NCBI GenBank assembly: GCA_007570785.1
Contig: ML662449.1
Location: 15,695,922-15,759,921 of the forward strand
Length of the DNA stretch: 64,000 bases
Direction: 5' to 3'
Origin: Antilocapra americana
Lineage: Eukaryota; Chordata; Mammalia; Artiodactyla; Antilocapridae
Shown here: piece by piece, positions 1 through 11,862 of the stretch
Layout: each line of letters opens with the position of its first letter
Position numbering within the stretch: the first letter of the stretch is position 1
Position numbers and translations under genes: made by a program
The notes under the pieces: generated by a model
Database searches by the model: none
What the model was told of the DNA's origin: nothing
What the model saw: the letters and a program-made list of their open reading frames with translations, nothing else

Positions 1-95
1 TCCCTTCTCCAGAGGATCATCCCAACCCAAGGATTGAATCCAGGTCTCCCACATTATGGGCAGATTCTTTAACAGCTGAGCCACCAGGGAAGCCC
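1..95 (-). mobile_element. Bov-tA SINE, 3'-truncated by window edge
   Basis: The reverse complement begins with the ruminant SINE head (GGGCTTCCCTGGTGGCTCAG) and runs through the RNA polymerase III B-box-like segment to the 'GATCCTCTGGAGAAGGGA' motif, where the window starts. This is the tRNA-derived Bov-tA family, not a functional tRNA gene. It abuts an L1 3' end. Confidence 0.9.
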
Positions 96-350
96 AAAGA
101 GGAATGGGGCTGGGAATAAATAAGGAGTTTGGGATTAACATATGCACACTACATATACATGATCAACAAGAACCTACTGTATAGCACAGGGAACTATATC
201 AATATTTTGCGATAAGCTATAAAGGAAAAGAATCTGAATATATATACATATATATTTATATATATATAGATAGATTACTGAATCACTTTGCTGTACAACT
301 GAAACTAACACAACATTGCAAATCAACTATACTCAAATTAAAGTAAAAGT
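96..350 (+). mobile_element. L1 LINE 3' UTR fragment
   Basis: Contains the typical artiodactyl L1 3' UTR wording: 'gggattaacatatgcacac', 'cctactgtatagcacaggga', 'ctttgctgtacaactgaaac', 'aacacaacattgcaaatcaa'. It includes an AT-rich TATA stretch at about 238-275. The same family end is seen again near 29.4-29.6 kb. No coding part is left. Confidence 0.85.
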
Positions 351-2334
351 TAAAAAGGTAAATTTAATTTTATGTATATTTTATAATATAACAATAAATA
401 TCTTTTCTAAAATATAAAAAATAAAAGTAAAGGAGGAGAGCTGTATTAATTTGTAAAAATGTGCAGTCAGCTAAAAAGAATTACAATTTATAGACAACAT
501 GAAAAAATTGAAATTTCAAGAGAGTGCAAATTTAGCTTATAGGAAACACCACTAGGGTATAACGTAACAACATATGGTAAGAATTTTAATAATTTAGGAA
601 ATACGGGTAGGGATAACAATTATAAAGAAAGAAAAGGGCACAAAAAATGAAAAGGAAAGTGCTTGAAATTAATGTCTATTCACAGGAAAATGGTTAAATA
701 AATTATACTATTTTCAAACAATGGCAATTTGGAAAGAAGTAAAAATGAATCAATCCAAGCTTTATGAATTAAAAGGGACATTGTGCAAAGATGACACAGA
801 GAGTATTTCAGTATGATTTCAAAAGTGTAAAACTAAAAACACCTGAAACAATGTCATAAATTACGTAGAAATAAATGTGTAGAATCAGTGTCAGCAAATG
901 CATTTAAACAAGAAATTCAGGGTGATATAGGAAGATGGGAACTAGAAAGACACACATTAAGGTCTTTAACTGCTTACTAATGCTATTTTTTCTCTTCAGG
1001 TCATTAGTAGACATGTTACTCTTTGCACATTTTGTGTTTCTGAAATATTTCACAAGAATCAAATAATAAAAATAATTCACTTTTAGAAGATAATTCAGGA
1101 GCTAAAAGGTATATCCAAAAGGAGGGTTACTTAACATTAGAAAATCTAAATATTCTATTTTTCACTGCTGCCTAATAAAATCTAATCTATACTGAGGAGT
1201 TTATCATATATAAGAAAGAGAGAAAGGAAAGGAAGAAGCTAATGATGTGGACTGGGGTCTATCAATAAGATGTCAATAACTGTATGAAGGGTTTTATCAC
1301 TTAATATAAATTTCAATAAAATATGGATATTACTTAAGAGTCCAAGAAGAGAAATTTTTAGGACTAAAACCATTAAAACATATAAATATGATGTTAAGAA
1401 ATCCTAATAATGGACTTGTCTTACTCTTGACTTCAAAGTTAATGTTTTTCTTTGATCATTGTATATGATATTTGATGAATTTTATAAAGACAGCCTTTTC
1501 CCAAGTGTGAGTACACTCATCCTGTTGATGCTAGTATTTGACTTTATATATTTATGGTCAGAGTAGAACAGGATTCTACATCTAACTAGAGATAAGTCTG
1601 TGATGTAAAATTCCTGTCATCTTACTAATTTTTTATACACCTCCTTTATTATTAAGAGATTGATGTTTGAATCTCCCATTAAGGCACTGGGTTTTAAAAT
1701 TTCTCTTCACAGATAAATCACATTTTAAATCATGTATTTAAAAACTCTTATTAGATGCATAGTAGTTTGAAAAATTCTAAGATGCCGCAGCTCTTAATGG
1801 GTTATTCATAGGTGCTCATTCAGTAGCCACAGTGAAACTTGAAAGCCCCAAGCAGTACCACTGCTACCAACCTCAGCTGGAAATTGTCAAAAACTTGGTG
1901 TCTTCCTGTGTTTTCATCAGGAAATGTTACTAAAAATAACTACTTTCCCTTCTTTCAAAATTTTATAGGGATGGGCTTCACTGATAATCCCTCATCTGGA
2001 CCTATAAATATAAAAGGATACTAGAAATTTTAGTTTCAGGCTTCCAGAAAATATTGCATGTTGAAATTACATTCATGGAATATTTATAACTGGTAACCCA
2101 GCTCTGTGTACTACCTTGCTTACTCAACATCCACAGAAATTGTCTACCTTCACTTAAATATCTAAACACTATATACAAACAACAGTATTCTTTCACCAAA
2201 CTTAATGTAACTGCCCATTACACAACAAAAATGTACATAACCTTTCTCCCAAAATAATCTGAACAGAAATTCTTGGAAGTGATCCTATGTAATAAATATT
2301 CCAGTTCCAGCTCAGTCATGATCTCCCTATGATG
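351..2334. other. AT-rich non-genic stretch
   Basis: No recognisable repeat family, RNA gene or coding region. Open frames are short and of low complexity. Confidence 0.6.
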
Positions 2335-2690
2335 TATCAGTGAGGATAGAGAGGGTTTTGGCTTATCAACAAATAAACCCCAAATATCAGTAGATTAAAC
2401 AAATGGAAAGTGTACTTCTAAGGCATGGTACATTTCCATGTTATCAAGGAGGTTTTCTGCCCTATGTCTTTCTGACTTTATGACCCAGGCTAAAAGAAGC
2501 AATGTTATCTAGATTGTTGGTAGTCAAAACAGCAAGGAGAAGAGAAAATGAAGAATGGAGCATCAGGTAATGCTCAAATTCAACAGGTCACCTCTACTCA
2601 TATTTGATTGATCAGATCAGGTCTCATGTCCACGTCAAACTCTAAGTGAGGGGAAGTCTGGTCTTCTTGTATTCCTGAATGTAGGTGAAA
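2335..2690 (+). repeat. Possible ancient interspersed repeat, family unassigned
   Basis: Phrases such as 'aataaaccccaaatatcagt' followed by 'tatgacccaggct' and 'gaagcaatgttatctaga' recall a diverged mammal-wide repeat. A second, similarly diverged stretch lies at about 39,680-40,000. Assignment is from memory of wording only, so the family is left open. Confidence 0.3.
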
Positions 2691-4963
2691 ACTACAGTAT
2701 CATTAAAGGACAATAACATTTAGCACAATAATCTGTGATAGAAAATAAGATTTTTCAAGAGATAATAACCAACGAGGTAAACAAAATATAATCTTAGATA
2801 CTTTCACTCCCAAATACTTCATTACCACATGTTGTTTCATAATTTTAACATCATAAAGTATATTTTATTTTAAACAATTATTTTATTTATTATTCAGTCA
2901 AGATTTGACATTTCATTATGAAAGAATGTTGCAAAATGGTTGGTTTTTCCTCCTCTCTGTCTCCTTATTCAACATTTTATTTTGTTTTTTTATTTCTGTC
3001 TCCCTAACATTATTGAATAGAACTAGAGACATTAACAAGTCCAGCTGTCATCAAGCTATTGTGGATGTAAAGTTATATCTTATCTTAAGATATTTTCTAT
3101 TTTTTAAAGAATATATCCAAAGAATAAGACCACTTGAGCATAGAGTCATTTTATATTGGTCTCTTCTAACATTTTAACTGAAATCAGTGATTTAACAAAT
3201 GTTCAATTTTATGAAAGAATTTGGTAAGTGTATTAGAAAACTTGAAGGATACATTTGAACATTTAAGTAAAGTTTAGGTATCCCAAATGAAGAGGTTTTA
3301 ACACTTGTCTAGAGGCAAGATAAAGTATAGATATATTCATTGCATGGCTAGAAATGTATTCCATAAACTTTTTTTTATTGTTTCACATATGAGGACTTGA
3401 GAAGTCATGAGCATGTTCTTGAAGAAAAACAAGGCTATCATACTGCTTGTTTTTAAGCAACACAACAGTAGTCTTCAGAAATGAAGTCTTCTAAAGCCCT
3501 GCCTTCAATCATGGTACAAGTTTTCTAGACCTCCTCCTCCCTTCATCTTCCTCCTTTCCCATCCATCATACAACACAGATCTCCAAATACCTAAGGCAAG
3601 AAAGGAGAATATCTTTCACATATTTGGACAAGAAACTTGAATAGAATTTATCTATGAATGTATCAGGTATTTTTCTTACAAAGAGAACTCTAGGGGACAG
3701 AGATTGAAGGCCTTGGAGAGGAAAGGAAAGAGGAAACCGAGGATACAATAAACTTATCTTTAATGACTTTTTATTTCTTAAAGAGTAAATTGTTCATTCA
3801 TACATGTTTTAGTAAAGGAAGTAGAAAGAAATATCATAGGTGGACAGGACAAACAGAACCACCTCTTCCCCCCTTTCTTTTTTCTATATGAAGAAAGCTG
3901 AACATATTGAAGGCAAAGACAAATGTTCTAAAGGCAGAGATACTTCGATTAGAAGAAAATTAGAACAAACTTTGTTCAGTTTTCTTAAGTACTTGAAAGG
4001 GGTTTAAAAAGAGATGACAGCTTGAAAGAGAATAATCACTTTCTCTTCTAAAATGGGAAGAAAGGCTGAGAAGATAAGGTAAAGTGATAAGTATGTAAAG
4101 ATAAGAAGTACAACAAATATGGGATTTCTTGTTAGACGTTTCTGTAAAGCAAGGAATGATACCTTCTGAGAATGATGGGCAAGGTATTCAATAAAGACAG
4201 TACTGCAAAAAGAAAGGTGCAGTCCTAATTAACTACAGTGAAGAGTTTGCCATGAAAGTAATCTTAAATAAACCCAGAATCAATAGTAACAGCAGCATCT
4301 CAATTGAACTTACAGGATCTAAAATTGAATTTGATCATGATTTCATCTCCTTTGCCAGATCATAATGAAACTGAATATCCTTGAATGAATGAAAAATAAG
4401 TAAAATGCCATCACCCAAAAGTAGCCAGTTTAAGTTCAAAGGAAGAGAATGCTTCCATTTTACTTTCCCTTTCCTGATCTCCTCAAAGAATGTCAAAGTT
4501 ATGCAAGAACTTGGGATCTAACTCTCAATTGTAATATCTTTTATACAATTCTCCCTAAAACTATTAGAAAGTTTTCTATCTGGGCCCTGAAGCTTGAGAA
4601 CAGTGGGTGGTAGGCAGATTGGGAGATCCGAATGGCCTTTATATTTGAACTCACTGTGTCTCCTCCAGAGTCCTCTGCTGTCATGACAGATTGCTTTCTT
4701 CCTGTTTGATATGAAATTTACTCAGATGTTTAAAGTCAGCCATCAGGTTAATATTTTCCAGACTTGTGAGACTATATTCCAGTTTGTCAAGGAAGGCCTT
4801 ACCACATAACTCTATACCTGTGTTGAGGTATTTATACAGATTATACAAATAGGAAGACCAAATGTCCCACTTTTACTGAAACTAAAAGGACTCCCAGGAG
4901 ATCTGACTTTCAGTGCTAAAACTAGCAAAGGCCTATGCCAATTGAAATGATTTAATCAGCACT

Positions 4964-4968
<5 letters not shown>
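2691..4968. other. Non-genic stretch, nothing recognised
   Basis: AT-rich unique-looking DNA with frequent stops in all frames. A 90-codon frame at 2905-3177 (+) has a hydrophobic, T-rich composition and no support as a gene. Confidence 0.55.

Positions 4969-5005
<37 letters not shown>
4969..5005. repeat. (AT)n microsatellite, about 18 units
   Basis: Uninterrupted AT dinucleotides, likely length-polymorphic. Confidence 0.95.
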
Positions 5006-5006
<1 letters not shown>

Positions 5007-5949
5007 CTTTGTTCACACTCAACCATCACAGGAAAATATTTACTTCTAGATTTGGTTTCAGTCTCTCTCTTTCTCTCTTTTGGTGATCCATCTGGAAAAG
5101 GTGCTAATGACTGAATCAATAGTCATGCAGCAGGAGGGTGATGGCATAGGGAAGAGTCAATATAAATGACTTACCCTTGGATCCTCAGGACCAAGGTGAT
5201 TGGAAAAAAAAAAAAGACTCCTCTTATACTACACTATGAATTGAGAATACAGGAAATTTATTTAATATGGTGGTTTTACGATATGCTAGGCATCCCGCTA
5301 TTTCATCTACTGTAAACCAAGTCAAGTCAGTTAGATTCTTGATGCACAAACAGACAACAGCAAGTTATGTAACATATCTCTTGGAACTGTGTCTTAGAAC
5401 CTTATTTAGAAAGCAAAATACTATCTTCTTTCAAATTGTGAGGAAGGAATCCATAAAAGCACTTCTTGCCCATCATCCCACTATGGCCCTTAGTGTCTTC
5501 TAGCTTCAGAGTACTTCAAAGATTTATTCATTCTTTTAAAACTATCAAGGTATAGAAATCTATCTCTTTTAACAAAAGCATTTTTATTCAGAAGTCTACC
5601 CAGCCTCATCAAGGGGGGTCTTCTTGAAAACAAACCTGCCAAGCCAGAATGCTTTCTTATGGCTTTCATTGTCAAAAGAACTTTCATGATTGAAGTCCAG
5701 ATTTTCAGATAAGCATAAGAAGCCCCAGGCTCTAGTGATATTGAAACTGGATATTTCTTAAGTACTTGATTCTTTCCAGTTAAAACATTAGCTGCAACAT
5801 GCATGACTTTATCCTCTTACCACACATGAAGTTGACTCAACTGAGACTTCTGACCCCCTCTCAGTCCTTTTTGTGGCACATTCTTTCTGTTCCCTTCCAG
5901 TCAGTTGTCTCCAAAACTCCACAGATTCAGAGTCAATTATAACTAACAA
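5006..5949. other. Non-genic stretch with an unexplained 104-codon minus-strand frame
   Basis: No repeat family recognised. An open frame on the minus strand at 5490-5804 codes for a basic, low-hydrophobicity protein of 104 residues. I recognise no domain in it and see no splice or promoter context, so I do not call it a gene. A short A-run lies at about 5205-5216. Confidence 0.5.
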
Positions 5950-6121
5950 GGGCTTTCCTGGTGGCCCAGTGGTAAAGAATCTGCCTGCAATGAGGGAGAC
6001 TCTGGTTGGATCCCTGGGTCCAAAAGATCCCCTGGAGGAGGGCATGGCAACCCACTCCAGTATTCTTGCCTGGAGAATTCCATGAACTAAAGAGCCTGTC
6101 AGGCTATAGTCCATAATTAAC
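5950..6121 (+). mobile_element. Bov-tA SINE
   Basis: Starts with GGGCTTTCCTGGTGGCCCAG and continues through 'aagaatctgcctgcaatg', 'cactccagtattcttgcctg' and 'gctatagtcca', the full SINE order. Moderately diverged. Confidence 0.92.
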
Positions 6122-6235
6122 AAAGTTCCTTTTGGGAGACTCTTTCTACAATGAGAGACCAAAAGGAGTAAAATTATTTCATATGTATAGCAGTATCAAC
6201 AAGCTTATTCATACTGAGTTAAAATATGTAAAACA

Positions 6236-6662
6236 TGTAAGGTTAATGAAGGAGTCCTCAGGCCTAGAGAAGAAGATAAAGACCTCAAAGGCCTTGGGAC
6301 TGGAAAAAGACTAACAATTTCAAGGGCCCTTGCTGAACCACCTGACTTTGGGGGTGACAAAACTGAATTTTAAGTCTCACCCTGATACTCTGGGCAGATT
6401 GCATCACCCTGGCCCAGGACCCCCACCCCCCACCCCTGTTCATCTGCCTGACTAACTTTCCCATATTGCTTCCCGAAAACCTCCCCTTAAATATGAATCC
6501 TCCCTCATCCTGTGCATGCTCAGCTTGGTCGTTAGACCAACTGTCACCCCTCCTTGCCTGAATAAAGGTAAACTGTCTCCACTGAGGTTGCCTTCCTTTC
6601 TTCATTGTCTCCTCTTGAACTATACCTTACATTTTTGTCTCGTCTGGAACTATCCCTTACAG
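6236..6662 (+). mobile_element. Putative solo LTR of an endogenous retrovirus
   Basis: The stretch has LTR-like organisation: a GC-richer U3-like part with a C-run at about 6420-6438, a TATA-like 'cttaaatatgaa' at about 6485, AATAAA at about 6562, and a pyrimidine-rich U5-like end finishing in CTTACA. No internal retroviral sequence is attached. Boundaries are approximate because no clear flanking duplication was found, and the family is not identified. Confidence 0.42.
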
Positions 6663-6663
6663 A

Positions 6664-6742
6664 TAAAACGTGCAAAACACTTGGAAGAATGTCTGGCACA
6701 TAACAAGTGCTCAAAAAATGTCAGTTATTATTACCTGTTATT
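6664..6742 (+). repeat. MIR SINE 3' fragment
   Basis: 'cacttggaagaatgtctggcacataacaagtgctcaa...' matches the MIR 3' wording (…agcactTAGaacagtgcctggcacatag…). Confidence 0.6.
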
Positions 6743-6949
6743 AGTACTATATTATAATAAATTAATGTTTTCTTAATATTTCTATGGTTCAAGAACATTA
6801 AGAACATAGAAGTTGCATGTAAGAGAATATAAAATTACCTGGACTCATTCTGCTCAGAGAATTATTCATTTCAGATAATATTTGTATATTCGAAATTATT
6901 CTATATAGAGAATTTGAAGCTGTTTGTTTTTAGTGATTCCCTATTTTAT

Positions 6950-7427
6950 ATATTCACTTTGTGATATGAAAATATCTCCTGCCATTAATAAACAAGAAAT
7001 GTCACAGCCATCAGCGATTTCTCATGTGAGTGAGACCTCTGCAAACTGTGATCCAGCACAAGCTGCCATCAACCCATGGTGGTTGCTGAGGAGCTGGGGG
7101 AGTGGAAGAAGCAAGGTGAACAAGGAAGCAGGCTTGGCCCCAGATAGCTGAGGTGCATATGGAAGGAATGATTTTGGTGAGCCCTTAGGCTTTCATCTTC
7201 CCATGCACAGAATGCTAAATTCCTTGATACCCGATCTTTGATGTTCAGACAGCCGGCTCCCTTTGTTGCAACTCGTATATAGCCTGACTTTCCCCTACCT
7301 CCTTGGAGCAGTTTTCTCAGAGCTACTGAGATGCCTGCCGTCTCTCAGATTCAGAGTCCTAAACATTCCGACTAAATAAAATAACTCTCTAACTTCAAGT
7401 TGTGACTATATTTTTTTAGTCGACAAC
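6950..7427 (+). mobile_element. Endogenous retrovirus LTR, related to the LTR at 20.6-21.15 kb
   Basis: Shares the order 'gaaaatatctcctgcc', 'ggagctggggga', 'aacaaggaagcagg', 'gaggtgcatatgga', 'cttccca' with the LTR at 20,563-21,152. It extends further 3', with a pyrimidine-rich segment, AATAAA at about 7375 and an end near GTCGACA. It appears to be a solo LTR in plus orientation. The 5' limit is uncertain. Confidence 0.62.
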
Positions 7428-7735
7428 TTGATGTCTTTGAAATGTTATATCAAGGAGTTGTAAAATGATATAATTAATGAATTCCTTAATAATGAACATC
7501 AGCTTTCCCTAATTTTATTATTTTGAACAAGTTTGGGTGTTATTCTTTCACCTAAACTTTTCCTTTAGATCAAATTCTGAAAGTGAATACTGGGGCCAAA
7601 GGATACAATTTTAAAAATGTGATTCATATTATAAAACTAATCAAAGACAATTTTGCCAAGTTTCTTTCACCTATGTAGTGCTAAATTTCCTAAATTCTCA
7701 AATTCTTATAAACGTATGAAGATATCCATAAATAT
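7428..7735. other. Non-genic, nothing recognised
   Basis: AT-rich spacer between LTR and SINE. Confidence 0.5.
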
Positions 7736-7916
7736 GGGCTTCCCAGATGATTGTAGCAGTAAAGAACCTGCCTGCCAATGCAGATTAGATTCCTAGGTCA
7801 GTAAGATCCCTTGGACAAGGGCATGACAACACATTCCAATATTCTTGCCTGGAGAATCTCATGGACAGAGGAGTCTATCAGGCTACAGTCCATAGGGTTG
7901 CAGGGAGTTGGAGACG
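7736..7916 (+). mobile_element. Bov-tA SINE
   Basis: Begins GGGCTTCCCAGATGATTGTAG and keeps the SINE order to 'ggctacagtccatagggttg'. The 3' part is diverged. It lies about 50 bp upstream of BovB copy A. Confidence 0.9.
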
Positions 7917-7967
7917 ATTGAAGGAATTTATCATTATTCATATATATACATGTGAATATAAAACTGA

Positions 7968-10386
7968 AATATCATTTTCATTATAGGGAACTGGAATGCA
8001 AAAGTAGGAAGTCAGGAAACACCTGGAGTAATAGGCAAATTTGGCTTTGGAGAACAGAATGATGCAGGGCATAGGATAATAGAGTTTCACCAAGAGAACA
8101 CACTGGTCATAGCAAACACTCTCTTCCAACAACACAAATGAAAACTCTACACATGGACATAATCAGATGGCCAACACTGAAATCAGATTGATTAAATTCT
8201 TTGCAGCCAAAGAAGGAGAAGCTCTATACGGTCAGCAAAAACAAGATGCAGGAGCTGACTGTGGCTCAGATCATGAACTCCTTACTGGCAAATTCAGACT
8301 GAAATTGAAGAAAGTGGGGAAAACCACTGGACCATTCAGGTATGACCTAAATCGAATTCCTTATGTTTATACAGTGGAAGTGAGAGATAGACTTAAAGGA
8401 CTAGATCTGATGGATAGAGTGTCTGATGAACTATGGACTGAGGTTCATGACACTGTACAGGAGACAGGGATCAAGACCATCCCCAAAAGAGGAAATGAAA
8501 AAAGGAAAAATGGCTGTCTGAGGAGGTCTTGGAAATAGCTCTGAAAAGAAGAGAAATGAAAAGCAAAGTAGAAAAAGAAAGATATAAGCATCTGAATGCA
8601 GAGTTCCAAAGAATAGCAAGGAGAGATAAGAAAGCTTGTCTCAGCGATCAATGCAAAGAAATAGAGGACAACAATAGAATGGGAAAGACTAGACATCTCT
8701 TCAAGAAAATTAGAGATACCAACGGAACATTTCATGCAAAGATGGTCACAATAAAGGACAGAGAAAGTATGGACCTAACAGAACCAGAAGATATTAAGAA
8801 GAAGTGGCAAGAATACACAGAAGAACTGTACAAAAAAGATCTTCATGACCCAGATAATCATGATAGTGTGATCACTCACCTAGAGCCAGACATCCTGGAA
8901 TGAGAAGTCAAGTGGGCCTTAGGAAGCATCACTATGAATAAAGCTAGTGGAGGTGATGGAATTTCAGTTGTGCTATTTCAAATCCTAAAAGATGATGCTG
9001 TGAAAGTGCTGCATTCAGCATGCCAGCAAATTTGTAAAACACAGCAGTGGCCACAGGATTGGAAAAGGTCAGTTTTCATTCCAATCCCAAAGAAAGGCAA
9101 TGCCAAAGACTGCTCAAACTAATGCACAATTGCACTCATCTCACACACTAGTAAGGTAATGCTCAAAATTCTTCAAGCCAGGCTTCAGCAATACTTGAAC
9201 TGTGAACTTCCAGATGTGCAAGCTGGTTTTAGAAAAGGCAGAGGAACCAGAGATCAAATTGCCAATATCCACTGGATCACTGAAAATGCAAGAGAGTTCC
9301 AGAAAAACATCTATTCCTGCTTTATTGACTATGCCAAAGCCTTTGACTGTGTAGATCATCACAAAATGTGGAAAATTCTGAAAGAGATGGGAATACCAGA
9401 CCACCTGACCTGCCTCTTGAGAAACCTGTGTGCAGGTCAGGAAGCAATAGTTAGAACTGGACATGAAACAATAGACTGGTTCCAAATAGGAAAAGGCATA
9501 CGTAAAGGCTGTATATTGTCTCTAAGCTTATTTAACTTATATGCAGAATACATCATGGGAAATGTTGAGCTGGAAGAAGCACAAGTTGGAATCAGGATTG
9601 TGGAGAGAAATATCAACAACCTCAGGTATGCAGAAAGTGAAGAACTGAAGAGCCTCTTGATGAAAGTAAAAGAGAAGTGTGAAGAAGTTGGCTTAAAGCT
9701 CAACATCCAGAAAACTAAGATCATGGCATCCAGTCCCATCACTTAATGGCAAATAGATGGGGAAACAGTGGAAGCAGTGGCTGACTTTATTTTTTGAGGC
9801 TCCAAAATCACTGCAGATGGTGACTGAAGCCATGACATTAAAAGATGCTTAGTCCTTGGAAGTAAAGTTATGACCAATCTAGATAGCAGATTAAAAAAGC
9901 AGAGACATTACTTTGTCAACAAAGGTCCATATAGTCAAGGGTATGGTTTTTCCAGTAGTCATGTATGGATGTGAGAGTTGGACCATAAAGAAAGCTGAGC
10001 ACCGAAAAATTGATGCTTTGAACTGTGGTGTTGGAGAAGATTCTTGAGAGTCCCTTGGACTGCAAGGAGATCCGTTCAGTTCACCTTAAAGGAGATCAGT
10101 CTTGGGTGTTCATGGAAGGACTGATGTTGAAGCTGAAACTCCAATACTTTGGCCACCTGATGCGAATAGCTGAGTCATTTTAAAAGACCCTGCTGATGGG
10201 AAAGACTGAGAACCGAAGGAGAAGGGGATGACAGAGCATGAGATGGTTGGATGGCCTCACTGACTCAATGGACATGAGTTTGGGTAGACTCTGGGAGTTG
10301 TGATGGACATGGAGGTCTGGCGTGCTGCTCTCCATGGGGTCACACAGAGTCGGACATGACTGAGCGACTGAACAGAACTTAACTGA
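7968..10386 (+). mobile_element. BovB (RTE) LINE, copy A, 5'-truncated
   Basis: The element runs from the late endonuclease domain through reverse transcriptase to the BovB 3' end ('gacatgactgagcgactgaac'). BovB is a non-LTR retrotransposon of the RTE clade, abundant in ruminants and known for its patchy cross-vertebrate distribution. The 5' endonuclease half is missing, as in most genomic copies. The coding frame is broken by one frameshift and several stop codons (see the pseudogene entry), so it cannot mobilise itself. Confidence 0.95.
8167..9746 (+). pseudogene. Broken BovB endonuclease/reverse transcriptase ORF (copy A)
   Basis: The endonuclease C-terminal part keeps the catalytic SDH motif (codons at 8265-8273), while the upstream GDWN-type motif reads G-N-W-N. 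The frame shifts near 8500-8530. It then continues in one frame to 9746, interrupted by TGA at 8901, TAA at 9120 and TAA at 9744. The RT palm motif A (FIDYAKAFDCVDH) is intact at about 9322-9360. The Y-A-D-D box at about 9626 has lost both aspartates by a short deletion, giving Y-A-E-S-E. The truncated endonuclease and absent active site mean this is a dead copy. Seen directly; the domain assignment rests on BovB family knowledge. Confidence 0.92.
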
Positions 10387-11719
10387 AGCCTAATATTATT
10401 GATTTAATATTTGTTAAAAACTGTATTTAAGCTTTTTAATTGGTATTTAAAACTCTTTTGAATCTTAGGATAGATGATTCACTCAGCAAAAGGTAACAAA
10501 GCAAAGCCTAGGTCTTTGAATGCCATGACTAGAATTCTTACCAGTTTAGCAAGCAGAATTAACATGTCAGTAAGCAAATTTCCTGACATACAGTGGTAAT
10601 AAGTAGGAGCATTCACTCTATTTTAGGAAAACTAATTTGCCATTGTATGTAAAGTAAGTCAAAGAAATCAGTGAACAAAGTCAAAATAAATGTACTTACA
10701 GATATACTGAATTGGTGGTCTTTGAAATTTTTAACTTTATTCCTTGTGGGTTGCTTGGGACTTTGCTGAAAACTATGATGTGAGATATAGTGATTGTTAG
10801 TTCAGTTGATTGACAAGCACCACATTGAGTAAATAGTTACTTGTCACTTATCAGTATTTCAAGAAAACTGTTTGGTTAAATCTAGAGTAAGTCACTTAAA
10901 GTTTAGGGGTTTAATGTTTGATTTTCCATTTACTTATGTCAGGTTTTACTCTATTAAAGAAATTAGACCATAATATTCTCCTAATAAGGATGATTTGGGT
11001 TTCAACTGGAGGATAAAAAAAATGAGAATAAAAGCCAACTCATTTTATTACCAAGACAAGACTGATTTCTTATCAGCACAATCACCTAACTTCCAGGATG
11101 CAGATCTCAATGTTGTCAAAATTAAAAAGTATCTTGGTCTTAGACATAGAAAACCAATTCTTCTAAATAGCAGGTTTATCTGATCTTTAAGAAACAAAAA
11201 TAAAAATTCACCAACAAAGTTGCTGACCATAAATATCTAAACATATTACTTAAATCTAATCAAAACACATAAATCTAAACATATTATGTTACATATAATA
11301 AAATTAATGTTTTATTCAAGAAGCCATGGCTTATATTGAAGAGGTGAATAGAACTTATTGTAAGACAGTGGTTAGCTAAATAATTAGACAAATTATTATA
11401 AATGCTTATCAGATTAGTTCATGTCTTAAATCCCATTGTATAAGAAATTGGCATTTGAAAACCTGTCAGAAACACTGAAAGAATACAGGAGAGTTTGCTG
11501 AGAATCTTGCAGGACTGTGAAGGTCTCTTGCACACATCAGAAATCACAACTTTAACAGCACCATATAGAAATGTCAGTATATTTATTCTATCTGATTCTG
11601 AGCCCCTATACATTCCCTTGTTAAGATATTCTATCTTTAGAAAACAGAAAATATTAGTTTATGGCAAAATGAGGTTCTGGTTGGCCTGCCTAATTATCAC
11701 ATTATTAATATGTTAGAAA
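10387..11719. other. Non-genic AT-rich stretch
   Basis: Nothing recognised. Two overlapping opposite-strand frames of about 60 codons near 11.0-11.2 kb look like chance. Confidence 0.55.
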
Positions 11720-11862
11720 GTGTAGCTTCAAATGTTGGCTCTTCCAACAGTTAATTGTATGATTTGTATTAGTAGTTTAACCTCTCTTCGTTTTAATTTT
11801 CCCCAAAATAAAATGGAAATATAGTTCTTCCTATTTTATGGACTGGTAGAGTAATTTATGTA
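11720..11862 (+). repeat. Diverged MIR SINE
   Basis: Follows the MIR order in degraded form: 'ttggctcttccaac', 'agtttaacctctctt', 'ttttaattttcccc', 'aaaatggaaatatag'. Confidence 0.5.

Noticed and set aside
2905..3177. 90-codon hydrophobic frame
   Set aside because: T-rich composition yields Phe/Leu-rich translation by chance; no family, conservation or context evidence.
5950..6121. tRNA-like Pol III promoter elements in SINEs
   Set aside because: The tRNA-related head belongs to Bov-tA SINEs throughout the window. No cloverleaf-capable functional tRNA gene was found.
9159..9746. 195-codon RT-like frame as a possible domesticated or novel reverse transcriptase
   Set aside because: It is plain BovB with stops on both sides and the Asp-Asp box deleted.
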